The notes: generated from the sequence alone by a model not told the origin. A DNA stretch of 64,000 nucleotides from Rhizobium leguminosarum bv. trifolii WSM2297 (GCF_000271845.1 NZ_JH719393.1:949457-1013456); one strand, 5' to 3'; positions 9,036 to 20,088 are shown, counted from the stretch's first letter. Numbers and translations are program-made.

Positions 9036-10262
9036 ATGATGAGTGCAGACAACAGATTGCCCGTAACGGTTCTCGCCGGGTTTCTCGGCGCCGGCAAGAC
9101 GACTGTGCTCAATCATGTCCTCAGTAATCGGGAGGGCCGCCGCGTTGCTGTCATCGTCAACGATATGAGCGAGGTCAACATCGATGCCGATCTCGTGCGC
9201 GAGGGGGAGGCAGGCCTCTCGCGCACCGACGAGACACTGGTAGAGCTCACCAACGGATGCATCTGTTGCACCCTGCGCGACGATCTCCTCAGCGAAGTGC
9301 GCCGGCTGGCAGCCGCCGGCCGTTTCGACTATCTGCTGATCGAGGGAACCGGGATTGCCGAGCCGCTGCCGGTCGCAGCCACCTTTTCGTTCCGCGACGA
9401 GAACGGGGCGGCCCTTTGTGACGTGGCGCGTCTCGACACGATGGTCTGCGTCGTCGATGCGGTCAATCTTCTTGCCGATTACCAGAGCGCCGAGTTCCTT
9501 GCCGACCGCGGCGAACGGCGTGACGGGGACGATGAGCGCAAGCTCGTGGAACTGCTTGTCGAGCAGATCGAATTTTCCGATGTCGTCATCATCAACAAGG
9601 CAGGCGACGTGCCGTGCGCCCACCTTGCCGAGGTTCGCCGGGTCGTTGCCGCGCTCAATCCGAGTGCTCAGGTCGTCGAGGCGGTCTTCGGCCAGGTGCC
9701 GCTTGGCGCCATCCTGGATACAGGTCTCTTCAGCGAGGCGAAGGCCGCCCGCCATCCGCTCTGGCACAAGGAACTCTTTGGCTGGGGCGATCATGTGCCG
9801 GAGACCGAGGAATACGGCATAAGAAGCTTCGTTTATCGCAGCCGTCGGCCCTTCCATCCGCTGAGGCTCAAGGATTTTCTCGACCGGAAATGGGCCGGTC
9901 TCATCCGGGCAAAGGGCCATTTCTGGCTGGCGACGAGGCCGGACGAGATCGGCCTGCTGTCGATTGCCGGGACCCAGTGCCGCATCGAGACCAGGGGTTA
10001 CTGGTGGGCCTCGGTGCCGCGGGTACAATGGCCGCGCTTTCCGCAGTTCCGCCAGCTCATCGACCGGCATTGGGACGATGTCTGGGGCGACCGCCGCCAG
10101 GAGCTCGTCTTCATCGGTTCCGGCTTCGACGAGGAAGCGATCCGCGCCGCGCTCGGCGATTGCCTGACCGGCGAGGAGACGGGTTTTGATCCGCAGACCG
10201 CCGTCGGTCTTCGTGATCCGTTTCCGGCTTGGCAGCACAGCCATATCCTTGCGCATCGCTAG
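9036..10262 (+). CDS. ZigA-like COG0523 (CobW family) metallochaperone GTPase, copy 2
   Basis: This 408-aa paralogue of the protein at 2245-3429 has Walker [20 protein letters not shown], the NGCICCTLR metal-binding motif and the C-terminal [12 protein letters not shown] segment. The two copies are clearly homologous along their whole length but diverged, so the duplication is older than the 1167-bp repeat at the window start. The family moves zinc or another divalent metal using GTP. It begins about 50 bases after the 1765-aa exoprotein, repeating the order exoprotein then GTPase. Start is ATG 9036 or 9039; a GTG at 9024 is also in frame and no strong ribosome site decides between them. Confidence 0.9.
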   Translation: MMSADNRLPVTVLAGFLGAGKTTVLNHVLSNREGRRVAVIVNDMSEVNIDADLVREGEAGLSRTDETLVELTNGCICCTLRDDLLSEVRRLAAAGRFDYLLIEGTGIAEPLPVAATFSFRDENGAALCDVARLDTMVCVVDAVNLLADYQSAEFLADRGERRDGDDERKLVELLVEQIEFSDVVIINKAGDVPCAHLAEVRRVVAALNPSAQVVEAVFGQVPLGAILDTGLFSEAKAARHPLWHKELFGWGDHVPETEEYGIRSFVYRSRRPFHPLRLKDFLDRKWAGLIRAKGHFWLATRPDEIGLLSIAGTQCRIETRGYWWASVPRVQWPRFPQFRQLIDRHWDDVWGDRRQELVFIGSGFDEEAIRAALGDCLTGEETGFDPQTAVGLRDPFPAWQHSHILAHR

Positions 10263-10328
10263 AGGATCCTAAGGAACGTAAGACGCCCCAAGTGAAGACG
10301 TTTTGATTATCAACCGGAGGAGAGAACA

Positions 10329-10637
10329 ATGAGCAACGAACTTTACGCAGACGGCATCGGCGAAATCACCATCACGGGAACGATCGTGCGCATCGACCTG
10401 ATGTCGCTTTCGGCAACCGATCGCGACGCCAACAACAACCCGACACCGGTCTTCCGCCAGCGCATCATCATGCCTGTCGATGCCTTCGCCAATGCGGTTG
10501 ATCTCATGCAGAAGGCACTCGGCGGCTTGGTCGAGGCGGGTGCGGTCCGTCGGGTCGGCGATATGTCGGCCGGAGCCGCAGCCGATATCAAGTCGACCCA
10601 GGGTGGCGCTTCGAACGCCTCGCCGAACTTCAACTGA
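10329..10637 (+). CDS. Small 102-aa protein of unknown function, upstream of the type I exporter
   Basis: A strong ribosome site, GGAGG at 10316-10320, precedes ATG 10329. The protein has no signal peptide or membrane segment. Its layout (a short beta-rich N terminus, then RQRIIMPVDAF and a helix ending in LMQKALGGLVEAG) loosely resembles DUF3467-type small proteins, but this is a weak impression. It sits between the second GTPase and the exporter genes, so a role as cytosolic partner, chaperone or regulator of the secretion system is possible but inferred only from position. Confidence 0.7.
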   Translation: MSNELYADGIGEITITGTIVRIDLMSLSATDRDANNNPTPVFRQRIIMPVDAFANAVDLMQKALGGLVEAGAVRRVGDMSAGAAADIKSTQGGASNASPNFN

Positions 10638-10647
10638 TAAACCGTCT

Positions 10648-10697
10648 GGAGCGCTGTGCGTCCATTCGGACGCACAAAGGACGCTCCAACTCTTTGA
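10648..10697. repeat. Rhizobial intergenic palindromic repeat (hairpin)
   Basis: GTGCGTCC (10656-10663) and GGACGCAC (10668-10675) form a perfect 8-bp stem with loop ATTC. An outer GGAGCG/CGCTCC pair (10648-10653, 10682-10687) extends it. The sequence, including the following CAACTCTTTG, resembles a short element I recall as common between genes in Rhizobium and Sinorhizobium. It could also act as a terminator or attenuator between the small gene and the exporter. Confidence 0.6.
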
Positions 10698-10733
10698 GAC
10701 TAAGCCTCGGTCTCGTATTGTTTCGGGTGGGCC

Positions 10734-12878
10734 ATGAGTGGATTTCTGCATACCAACTTGCACTGTCTGGCGCTCGTCGCGCGTCATCATGGCGTCGATC
10801 TTGCGCCGGAGCGATTGCAGCACGATTATGCCGTCGGCAACGATCCCGTTGCCGTGCGGCAACTGCTGCGCATGGCCAAGGATGCCGGCCTCAGAGCCCG
10901 GCATCTGACGCTCGACTGGCGAAGCCTGTTCCAGCTCGGCGAGGCCTTTCCGGTGCTGGCGGAACTTTCGAACGGCAATTGGGTGGTCATCGCCGGCGCT
11001 GTCGGGAGCGGAGAGGAGGAGAGGATCCGCGTTCTCGACCCGCTCGCGTCACGCGCCGAATCGATGATGCTCAGCGAAGAGCAGTTCGCCAAGGCCTGGC
11101 TCGGATCGGTCGTCCTGCTGAAGCGCAATTATCGCATGTCCGACGAGGACCGGCCCTTCGGCTTCCGCTGGTTTATCCCCGAAATCATCAAGCAGCGCAG
11201 CTTCTTCCGCGATGTCGCACTCGCGGCCTTTGTGCTTTACGGCCTTGGGCTGATGACGCCTATCTTCTTTCAGCTCGTCATCGACAAGGTGCTCGTGCAT
11301 CAGAGCTATGCGACGCTCACGGTTCTGACCGCGGGCATTGCAATCGCGCTGATCTTCGACGCGACCTTCACCTTCCTGCGGCGCTACCTGCTGCTCTACG
11401 CCACCAACCGGATCGACATCCGCGTCGCGACCCGCACCTTCGGCCATCTGCTGAACCTGCCCATCGCGCTCTTCGAGCAGGCTTCGGCCGGCGTTCTCGT
11501 CAAGCATATGCAGCAGACGGGGCGCATCCGCGAATTCCTGACCGGCCGGCTGTTCCTCACACTTCTGGACGGCGTGTCACTGTTGGTCTTCGTGCCGATC
11601 CTGCTTCTCTACAGTGTCAAGCTGACGCTGGTGGTACTCGGTTTTGCAGCCCTCGTCGGGCTGGTGGTGATGATGCTTGTCGGGCCGTTTCAGCGCCGGT
11701 TGCAGGCGCTTTACCAGGCCGAAGGCGACCGGCAGGCCCTGCTGGTGGAAACCGTGCATGGGATGCGCACCGTCAAATCGCTGGCGCTGGAGCCGCGCCA
11801 GCGCAAGGTATGGGACGATTATTCGGCGCAGTCGATCTCCGTGCGTTTCCGGGTCGAGAAGATCTCGACTATCGCCCAGGCGATGACCGGACTGCTGGAG
11901 AAGCTGATGAGTGTCGCGATTATCGGCCTCGGCGCGCTCGATGTCTTCAGCGGCGCGATGACGATCGGCGCGCTTGTCGCCTTTAACATGCTCGCCGGCC
12001 GCGTCTCGGGACCGCTCGTCCAGATCGTCACGATGGTACATGAGTATCAGGAAGTGGCGCTTTCGGTGCGCATGCTCGGCGAGATCATGAACCAGCGGCC
12101 GGAGCAGGCGGGTCGCGGGCGCGGTGTTCGGCCGCATCTGCAGGGCCGCATCGAATTCGACAGGGTCAGCTTCCGCTACGACCCGGATAGCGCGCCGGCG
12201 CTCGACAATGTCTCCTTTGCCATTCCGGCGGGCTGCGTCTTCGGCGTGGTCGGCAAGAGCGGCTCGGGCAAGACGACGATAACCCGGCTCATCCAGGGGC
12301 TCTACCAGAGCCAGGAAGGGCTTGTGCGCATGGACGGTTATGACAGCCGCGAGATCGACCTCGTGCATCTGAGAACCAGCATCGGTGTCGTGCTGCAGGA
12401 TAATTTCCTGTTTCGCGGTACTGTTCGCGACAATATCGCTGCCGGCAAGCCCGATGCCAGCATCGAGGAGATCATGGAGGTTGCCCGCATCGCCGGCGCC
12501 GAGGAGTTCATCGAACGCCTGCCGCGCGGCTTCGACACGATGCTGGAGGAAAATGGCTCCAACCTGTCAGGCGGCCAGAAGCAGCGGCTTGCCATTGCTC
12601 GCGCGCTGATCACCGATCCGAAGCTGCTGATCTTCGATGAGGCGACGAGCGCGCTCGACCCTGACAGCGAGGCGATCATCCGCGACAATCTCAGCCGCAT
12701 CGCCGCCGGCCGCACCGTCGTCATCGTCTCGCACCGGCTTTCGACCCTCGTCGATGCCGATGCCATTCTCGTCGTCGATCGCGGCAAGGTCGCCGATATC
12801 GGCCGGCACGATCAGCTTGTATCGCGCTGCATGACCTATCGCCACCTGTGGGCCCAGCAAATGAGGCAGGTCGCATGA
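10734..12878 (+). CDS. Type I secretion ABC transporter, HlyB-like (peptidase-like domain, permease, ATPase)
   Basis: This 714-aa exporter has three parts. Residues 1 to about 130 are a C39 peptidase-like domain in which the catalytic Cys position is Asn (HTNLHCLAL) and the catalytic His position is Asn (NGNWVVIAG), so it is probably a non-cleaving docking domain as in HlyB. About 150-430 form the membrane domain. The ATPase follows, with Walker A GKSGSGKTT, signature LSGGQKQR and Walker B LLIFDEATSALD. It would power one-step export across both membranes. The stop overlaps the start of the HlyD-type gene (ATGA), indicating one operon. Likely substrates are the DUF4082 repeat proteins upstream. 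Confidence 0.93.
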   Translation: MSGFLHTNLHCLALVARHHGVDLAPERLQHDYAVGNDPVAVRQLLRMAKDAGLRARHLTLDWRSLFQLGEAFPVLAELSNGNWVVIAGAVGSGEEERIRVLDPLASRAESMMLSEEQFAKAWLGSVVLLKRNYRMSDEDRPFGFRWFIPEIIKQRSFFRDVALAAFVLYGLGLMTPIFFQLVIDKVLVHQSYATLTVLTAGIAIALIFDATFTFLRRYLLLYATNRIDIRVATRTFGHLLNLPIALFEQASAGVLVKHMQQTGRIREFLTGRLFLTLLDGVSLLVFVPILLLYSVKLTLVVLGFAALVGLVVMMLVGPFQRRLQALYQAEGDRQALLVETVHGMRTVKSLALEPRQRKVWDDYSAQSISVRFRVEKISTIAQAMTGLLEKLMSVAIIGLGALDVFSGAMTIGALVAFNMLAGRVSGPLVQIVTMVHEYQEVALSVRMLGEIMNQRPEQAGRGRGVRPHLQGRIEFDRVSFRYDPDSAPALDNVSFAIPAGCVFGVVGKSGSGKTTITRLIQGLYQSQEGLVRMDGYDSREIDLVHLRTSIGVVLQDNFLFRGTVRDNIAAGKPDASIEEIMEVARIAGAEEFIERLPRGFDTMLEENGSNLSGGQKQRLAIARALITDPKLLIFDEATSALDPDSEAIIRDNLSRIAAGRTVVIVSHRLSTLVDADAILVVDRGKVADIGRHDQLVSRCMTYRHLWAQQMRQVA

Positions 12879-14332
12879 ACGCGCACGCTAGAAAACCCAG
12901 CGATAACCTGCCGGTCCCTTCAGGCAAGGGGGCCTCGGACAAGTCTCCTACAGACAACGGCCCTTCAGACAAGGGAAGGGCGCTGACCGCCCGCCCGCCG
13001 CTGCCGCCGGCCATTGCCGAATTCCAGTCCGATGCCGTCGAGCTCGAGGAACGCGCGCCGCCGCGGGTGGCGCGCATGACGCTCTATTGCGTGACAGCGC
13101 TGCTTGCAGCAGCGATCACCTGGGCCTCGGTCTCCTCGATCGACGAGGTGGTGATTGCGCCCGGCAAGCTCGTCACCACCCAGCCGACCATAGTCGTCCA
13201 GCCGCTCGAAACATCGATCATCCGCACGATTGAGGTGAAGGCCGGCGAGGTCGTGCATGCCGGTCAGACGCTCGCGACCCTGGACGCCACCTTCAGCCAG
13301 GCCGATGTCGGCCAGCAGCAGGCGAAATTCTCTGCACTCGACGCCCAGGTGAGGCGGATCGAGGCTGAGCTTGCCGGCGACGACTATACGAAGATGGCGG
13401 GAGATACGCCCGACCAGATGCTGCAGGCACAGCTCTTCGGCCAGCGGCGGGCCTTCTACGTTGCGCAGCTGCAAAATTTCGATCAGCAGATCGCCGGCCA
13501 ATCGGCCGCTCTTGTGGCAAGCAAGAACCAGGAGGCGGTGCTCAATGACAGGCGTGAAGGGCTCTCGCAGATCGAGGCGGCGCGCGAGCGGCTATATGAC
13601 AATCAGAGCGGTTCGCTGATCACGCTGCTCGGCTCCCGCGACGCCCGCCTCGACGTCGAATCCGATCTGACCGCCGTTCGCGGCCGGGCCGACGAGGCAG
13701 CCCACTCTTATGCCAAGCTCCGAGCCGACCGCCAGGCCTTTATCGAGGATTTCCGCCGGGCCGCAATGGAGCAACTGGTGGAGCTGCGCGGCCAGCGTGA
13801 CATGGCCGACGAGGAACTGAAAAAGATGCAGCTGCGCCGCAACATGGTGGCGCTGACCGCGCCCGCCGATGCCGTCGTGCTCGATCTGGCGCAACGATCG
13901 GTCGGTTCCGTGGTGCGGGAAGCCGAGCCGGTGGTCACACTCGTGCCCATTAACGTGCCGCTGGAGGCCGAAGTCTCGATCAATACCCGCGATATCGGCC
14001 GGGTGGCCGTCGGCAAGGAAGCGCGCATCAAGCTCGACGCCTATCCTTTCCAGAAATACGGCACCGCCTCGGGAGAGGTGAGAACCATCAGCCAGGACAC
14101 GTTCCTCACCGGCCAGCAGGAACAGACCGCTACCCCCAGCCAGCCTGCAGCCCCCTTCTTCAAAGCCCGGATTTTGCTTGCCGATACAAGGCTGAACGCC
14201 TCGGATGTGCCGGTGCGGCTGCTTCCCGGCATGACCGTGTCCACGGAAATCAAGGTCGGCAAACGCACGGTGATCTCCTATTTCCTGTATCCGTTGCTGC
14301 GGGGGCTGGATAACGCAATCCGCGAACCGTAG
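12875..14332 (+). CDS. Type I secretion membrane fusion protein, HlyD family
   Basis: This 485-aa periplasmic adaptor has a Pro/Ser/Lys-rich cytoplasmic N terminus, one transmembrane segment at about residues 68-86, then a lipoyl/barrel region split by a long coiled-coil hairpin (about 150-330), and a C-terminal beta-barrel domain with the family-typical RLLPGMTVSTEIKVGKR. It links the inner-membrane ABC exporter to a TolC-type outer-membrane channel, which is not encoded in this window. ATG 12875 overlaps the ABC gene stop by four bases, so the two are translationally coupled. An upstream in-frame start at 12848 lies inside the ABC gene and is less likely. Confidence 0.92.
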   Translation: MNAHARKPSDNLPVPSGKGASDKSPTDNGPSDKGRALTARPPLPPAIAEFQSDAVELEERAPPRVARMTLYCVTALLAAAITWASVSSIDEVVIAPGKLVTTQPTIVVQPLETSIIRTIEVKAGEVVHAGQTLATLDATFSQADVGQQQAKFSALDAQVRRIEAELAGDDYTKMAGDTPDQMLQAQLFGQRRAFYVAQLQNFDQQIAGQSAALVASKNQEAVLNDRREGLSQIEAARERLYDNQSGSLITLLGSRDARLDVESDLTAVRGRADEAAHSYAKLRADRQAFIEDFRRAAMEQLVELRGQRDMADEELKKMQLRRNMVALTAPADAVVLDLAQRSVGSVVREAEPVVTLVPINVPLEAEVSINTRDIGRVAVGKEARIKLDAYPFQKYGTASGEVRTISQDTFLTGQQEQTATPSQPAAPFFKARILLADTRLNASDVPVRLLPGMTVSTEIKVGKRTVISYFLYPLLRGLDNAIREP

Positions 14333-14562
14333 GGGATCAGTTCGGCCTGATGCTTGACGCTCCACACACGCGACCTCACACTCGCGGTGTCGAAGGTGAG
14401 TCGGACAGACTGTACCGTTTTTCACATCCGTTGCTCACCTCAGAAGGAGTGGCCGGCAGGGGCTTTGGTTCTAGCGCCGACCGAAACCGGTTGGTCGCAA
14501 ACAGGATCGAGGTTGATTGGGTTCGAACTCGCATCCGCTGATTTTGCTTGTGAGGTCGCGCC

Positions 14563-15444
14563 GTGGATAAAGGGTTATCAGCAGTCGATCCTCCTCCCGA
14601 CATCCCGCTTCGGCATTCGAATGTCCAATTGCGGAGCAACCGCCGCCGGCTGCTCTGGCAAGTGCTTTTGATATCCGTTGTGCTTGCGGGTATCGTTGTT
14701 TTTTATCGTGAAATCCGCCATCCCGAAGCTTCGAATGATCGATCTCAAGATCGAACTCTCGATAAGGCCCCACGATCGTCACCCGTAACCGTCCGCCCCG
14801 ATGCGGCGGCTCCTTCTATTCTCCCGCAGATGTCCATATCGCAGCGACTGGTCGAGGTTCCCAATCCGGAGTTGGCAGGTCAATTTTTGCGGATGTGGCG
14901 CGTCTCGGGACAGAATCTTTGCGGGGCTCTTCGACAGGCCGGCATTGAAATGAGCGAATGGAAAGCCGCATCCATGCGCAATCGCAGTTACGAATGTTAT
15001 TTTCAGCGCGTCTACGAACGGGACGAAGTGCGTCCCCTCAGCTCGACCTTCGTCAAGGTTCGCGGAAATGAAATGGGCGATGTTCTTGAGATTCGCGCCA
15101 AGATCATTGGGCCGACGACAGATGCGGAGGGACGTCTCGTCCCTGCCGTCCTGCGCATGTTCGAAATCATCGTGAAGCAGGCGTGCTGGCGTGATTTCGA
15201 GGATACGCTTGCGTCGATCCAAAACCTTCGAAATGTCGAATACGAACGCTTCGGCTCCTATCTCAGCTTCACGCGCGAAGCCGGCAGCGGAAATAATTTT
15301 AATTTTGTTCTTGGTCTGAAGGCGACTTCAGCGTCGCAGGTGAGAACGAAGACGTATTTTTCGACAGAGCGCTGGCTAACCACGACAAATCCCCGCCTCG
15401 TGGACAGCCTGGGCACGTCCACAGCAACCAGTTGCGCTCAATGA
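14563..15444 (+). CDS. Single-pass membrane protein of unknown function
   Basis: The 293-aa product has a short cytoplasmic N terminus, one hydrophobic segment (about residues 32-47, LWQVLLISVVLAGIVVFY) and a predicted periplasmic remainder with five Cys, of which several could pair in disulfides. No enzymatic motif was recognised. The start is a GTG at 14563 with GAGG at 14552-14555. It follows the HlyD gene by about 230 bases and may or may not belong to the secretion island. Its 3' end lies next to the truncated end of the thi operon on the other strand. Confidence 0.6.
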   Translation: MDKGLSAVDPPPDIPLRHSNVQLRSNRRRLLWQVLLISVVLAGIVVFYREIRHPEASNDRSQDRTLDKAPRSSPVTVRPDAAAPSILPQMSISQRLVEVPNPELAGQFLRMWRVSGQNLCGALRQAGIEMSEWKAASMRNRSYECYFQRVYERDEVRPLSSTFVKVRGNEMGDVLEIRAKIIGPTTDAEGRLVPAVLRMFEIIVKQACWRDFEDTLASIQNLRNVEYERFGSYLSFTREAGSGNNFNFVLGLKATSASQVRTKTYFSTERWLTTTNPRLVDSLGTSTATSCAQ

Positions 15445-15509
15445 CGGCTTAACCCGAAGACTTGACACGCTGATTGTCGCTGGCGCCGGCAATCGGAAAC
15501 GGTCGACTT

Positions 15510-16283
15510 TCATGCAAACACCGCCTTTCCGATCATCGGTGTCGAAGGCACGGCCATGTCGCGCGGCTCCAGCATGCCGGCGCCGAACGCCTGCCTGCCT
15601 GCATCGATTGCCTTGGCAAAGGCTTCCGCCATCGCGGCGGGGTCCCCGGCGCCGGCAACAGCGGTGTTCAGCAACACGGCATCGAAGCCCAGCTCCATGA
15701 CAATGGCAGCATGCGAAGGACGGCCGATGCCGGCATCCACGATCAGCGGCACATCGGGAAAATGCGCCCGCATCGATCGAAGTGCCGCAAGATTTTGTGG
15801 TCCCGCCGCCGATCCGATAGGTGCGCACCAGGGCATCAGCACCCGGCATCCGGCGTCGATGAGCCGCTCGGCAACGACCAGATCGTCCGTCGTATAAGGA
15901 AAGACCTGAAAGCCTTCGCCGGTCAGGATGCGGGCCGCTTCCACGAGTGCGAAAACATCCGGTTGCAACGTGTCGTGATTGCCGATCACCTCCAGCTTGA
16001 TCCAATCGGTGCGAAACACTTCCCGGGCCATCTTCGCCGTCAGCACCGCCTCGGACACGCCATGGCAGCCGGCCGTGTTGGGAAGAACGTGGACGCCGAG
16101 CGCACGGATCATGTCGAAGAACGCCCCGCCATTACGGCCGCCCGCCATTTCGCGGCGCAGCGACACGGTAACGATCTCCGTTTTAGAGCGCGTGACGGCT
16201 TCGGTCAGGATGGCCGGCGAGGGGTAACGCGCAGTGCCGAGAAGCAGGCGCGATGCGATTTGGATTCCGTAAAGATCAAGCAT
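15510..16283 (-). CDS. thiG: Thiazole synthase ThiG
   Basis: The 257-aa TIM-barrel enzyme condenses 1-deoxy-D-xylulose 5-phosphate, dehydroglycine and the ThiS thiocarboxylate sulfur into the thiazole phosphate of thiamine. Lys96 in WIKLEVIG is the expected Schiff-base residue, and [13 protein letters not shown] and the phosphate-binding [10 protein letters not shown] segment are present. It follows thiS by two bases. Its TGA overlaps an ATGA on the same strand that would suit a thiE start, but no thiE reading frame continues from there. Confidence 0.95.
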   Translation of the reverse strand: MLDLYGIQIASRLLLGTARYPSPAILTEAVTRSKTEIVTVSLRREMAGGRNGGAFFDMIRALGVHVLPNTAGCHGVSEAVLTAKMAREVFRTDWIKLEVIGNHDTLQPDVFALVEAARILTGEGFQVFPYTTDDLVVAERLIDAGCRVLMPWCAPIGSAAGPQNLAALRSMRAHFPDVPLIVDAGIGRPSHAAIVMELGFDAVLLNTAVAGAGDPAAMAEAFAKAIDAGRQAFGAGMLEPRDMAVPSTPMIGKAVFA

Positions 16284-16285
16284 GT

Positions 16286-16483
16286 TCAGCCTCCCTGCAT
16301 CGGGGTCAGGATTTCGATCCTGTCGTTATCGTTCAGCATGTGCTCGTCGCGATCCTCGCGATGAACCAGTTCGCCGTTGACGGCGGTCGCCAGCCAGTCG
16401 CCTTCGTAATCGAGTGCGGCCAGAAGCTGTGAAAGCGTGGTGGCGGCGATTGTCTGGGCTTCGCCATTGATGATCAGCTGCAT
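16286..16483 (-). CDS. thiS: Sulfur carrier protein ThiS
   Basis: This 65-aa ubiquitin-fold protein ends in the required Gly-Gly (LTPMQGG), which is adenylated and thiocarboxylated so it can donate sulfur to ThiG. Its start codon overlaps the end of thiO by 10 bases and its stop lies two bases before thiG, consistent with a tightly coupled operon. Confidence 0.95.
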   Translation of the reverse strand: MQLIINGEAQTIAATTLSQLLAALDYEGDWLATAVNGELVHREDRDEHMLNDNDRIEILTPMQGG

Positions 16484-17454
16484 TGGGAGTTCCTTTGCTT
16501 CGATTGGTTGGAAAAAACGAGATCGGCCGCCTCGGCCGCCATGGTCGGCGCCAGCAGAAAACCGTGGCGATAAAGGCCGTTGAAGATGACGACCTTTCCC
16601 TCGCGTGCGACGCGCGGAAGATTGTCGGGCAGGGCAGGGCGGATGCCGGCGCCGGTTTCGACGACGGCGGCGTCGGCAAAGGCCGGGTGCAGCGCATAGG
16701 CCGTGTTCAGAAGTTCCATCAGCGAGCGTGCGGTGATCGGGTCGTCGGAATCGGACTCGACCATCGTCGCGCCCACCATGAAAAACCCGTTACCGCGGGG
16801 AACGATATAGACGGGAAAGCGCGGATGCAGCAGGCGGACGGGCCGGGTGAGCGTGACCTCTTCGGTATGGAGATAGAGCATTTCACCGCGCACGCCGCGC
16901 AGATGACGCTGTTGCCCGATGCGGGCAGCACCGGTGCAGTCGACGATATCGGAGAAATCGTGTTCGCTGACATCCACGCTGGTAAAGGTGACGCCGTTTG
17001 CGGCCAGTCGCTCTTTCAGCGTGCGCAGTGCCTGGCGAGGGTCCAGATGCGCTTCGCGGGGGAAGAACAGGCCGTGCCTGAAGCGCGTGGCGAGCGCGGG
17101 CTCGAGGGCGGCGATATCCTTCTCTTCAACCCATTGATAACCGGTGGTGCGGCTGGCAAACCGCTTCAGTTCGCCATGGTCGCGCGTCGAGGCGACGACG
17201 AGGGTTCCATTGCGGACGATTTTGCCCGGCAGGATCGCTTCCCACCGGTCGGCGGCGTCGAGGCCGCGTGTCAGCACCGCCTCCTCGGCACTTTCGCGCT
17301 CGCACCAGGGCGCCAGCATGCCGCCGGCGAGCCAGGAAGCCGCATGAGCGAAGTCCGGATGCGGGTCGAAGACGGTGACATCGGCGCCACGGGCATGCAA
17401 TTCGCGGGCGACAGTGAGGCCGGCGACGCCGGCCCCTTTGACAAGCACACGCAT
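16474..17454 (-). CDS. thiO: Glycine oxidase ThiO
   Basis: The 326-aa FAD enzyme oxidises glycine to dehydroglycine (iminoacetate) for thiazole formation. The N terminus MRVLVKGAGVAGLTVAREL carries the dinucleotide-binding GxGxxG. Later blocks such as WLAGGMLAPWCE and ETGAGIRPALPDNLPRV are typical of ThiO/DAO-family enzymes. A longer open frame extends upstream into thiC, but ATG 17454 is one base after the thiC stop and begins the FAD fold, so it is the right start. Confidence 0.93.
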   Translation of the reverse strand: MRVLVKGAGVAGLTVARELHARGADVTVFDPHPDFAHAASWLAGGMLAPWCERESAEEAVLTRGLDAADRWEAILPGKIVRNGTLVVASTRDHGELKRFASRTTGYQWVEEKDIAALEPALATRFRHGLFFPREAHLDPRQALRTLKERLAANGVTFTSVDVSEHDFSDIVDCTGAARIGQQRHLRGVRGEMLYLHTEEVTLTRPVRLLHPRFPVYIVPRGNGFFMVGATMVESDSDDPITARSLMELLNTAYALHPAFADAAVVETGAGIRPALPDNLPRVAREGKVVIFNGLYRHGFLLAPTMAAEAADLVFSNQSKQRNSQCS

Positions 17455-17455
17455 G

Positions 17456-19315
<1,860 letters not shown>

Positions 19316-19390
19316 TCAATCAGCCGGAATGATGAAAAGACGCCGGCATGGATTCCACGCGTGAATCCGAAGCCTTCGAGCGCTTGCACC

Positions 19391-19497
19391 GTCCCTACGC
19401 CAGTATGAACTGGATCAGGTTCAACGGGTCACTGCGCCACAACAGGCAAAGCCGTATTGTCCAGCAGTATCTCAGCCCCTTGCGGGACCCCCCTGGT
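19391..19497 (-). promoter_or_regulatory. TPP (thi-box) riboswitch in the thiC leader
   Basis: Read on the minus strand, the leader contains GGGGCTGAGA (about 19467-19476), then GACCCGTTGAACCTGATCC, then ACTGGCGTAGGGA, the conserved elements of the thiamine pyrophosphate aptamer, in the right order and spacing. The aptamer ends about 110 bases before the thiC start. TPP binding is expected to shut off translation or transcription of thiCOSG. Confidence 0.95.
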
Positions 19498-19641
19498 GAA
19501 TGCCGACAACCGTAAAGCGCCGTCGCTGATTGTGTCAAGCTTACAGCTTTATCGTTCCGCTTATACCGGGCGCCTCTGGAGCCTGTTGCGTTACCGATCG
19601 AACTGCGGCAAATGTCAATTCACTCAACGTCAGGTGGATTT

Positions 19642-20088
19642 ATGTCGTTTCGAATTGATCGTCTTGCGCTAGAACATCTCAATGGCGCCGCCGCCGTATT
19701 GATAGGTGCCTATTCGGGACCGCCGTGGAACGAGAATTGGTCGCTTGAAGCTGCTGTCGAAAATGTAAACAACACGCTTGAAACGCCCAGATCCATTGCC
19801 CTTGCGGCCATTGATGGAGGCAAGGTGCTGGGAATTGCGTTGGGTACACGACAGCGGCGCCATGCCGGTCCGGTCATTTATCTTGATGAGCTTTCGGTAC
19901 TGCCTGAAGCGCAGGGTAAGGGAATAGGGACCGCGCTCCTATCGGCAGTTTTTGAAGCAGCAATGGCCGAGGGATGCAACAGCGTCTGGTTGGTCTCGCA
20001 GCGAGAAGGTGCCTTGTCGAAATTTTATCAGCGCTGCGGATTCACCATCGGCAGCAACCTTGGCCTCTACTCCAAATCGAGTGCGTAG
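19642..20088 (+). CDS. GNAT family N-acetyltransferase
   Basis: The 148-aa protein has the GNAT fold with the acetyl-CoA-binding signature LPEAQGKGIGTALL (motif A) and the C-terminal FYQRCGF (motif B). AGGTGG lies upstream of ATG 19642; an in-frame ATG at 19612 is less well placed. The substrate is unknown. It stands alone between the thi leader and a convergent ABC ATPase gene. Confidence 0.85.
   Translation: MSFRIDRLALEHLNGAAAVLIGAYSGPPWNENWSLEAAVENVNNTLETPRSIALAAIDGGKVLGIALGTRQRRHAGPVIYLDELSVLPEAQGKGIGTALLSAVFEAAMAEGCNSVWLVSQREGALSKFYQRCGFTIGSNLGLYSKSSA

Noticed and set aside
9000..10256. 418-codon open frame on the minus strand
   Set aside because: It mirrors the second metallochaperone GTPase gene and shows only shadow-type composition.
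15474..16364. 296-codon open frame on the plus strand
   Set aside because: It is antisense to thiG and thiS, whose catalytic residues and operon spacing are clear.
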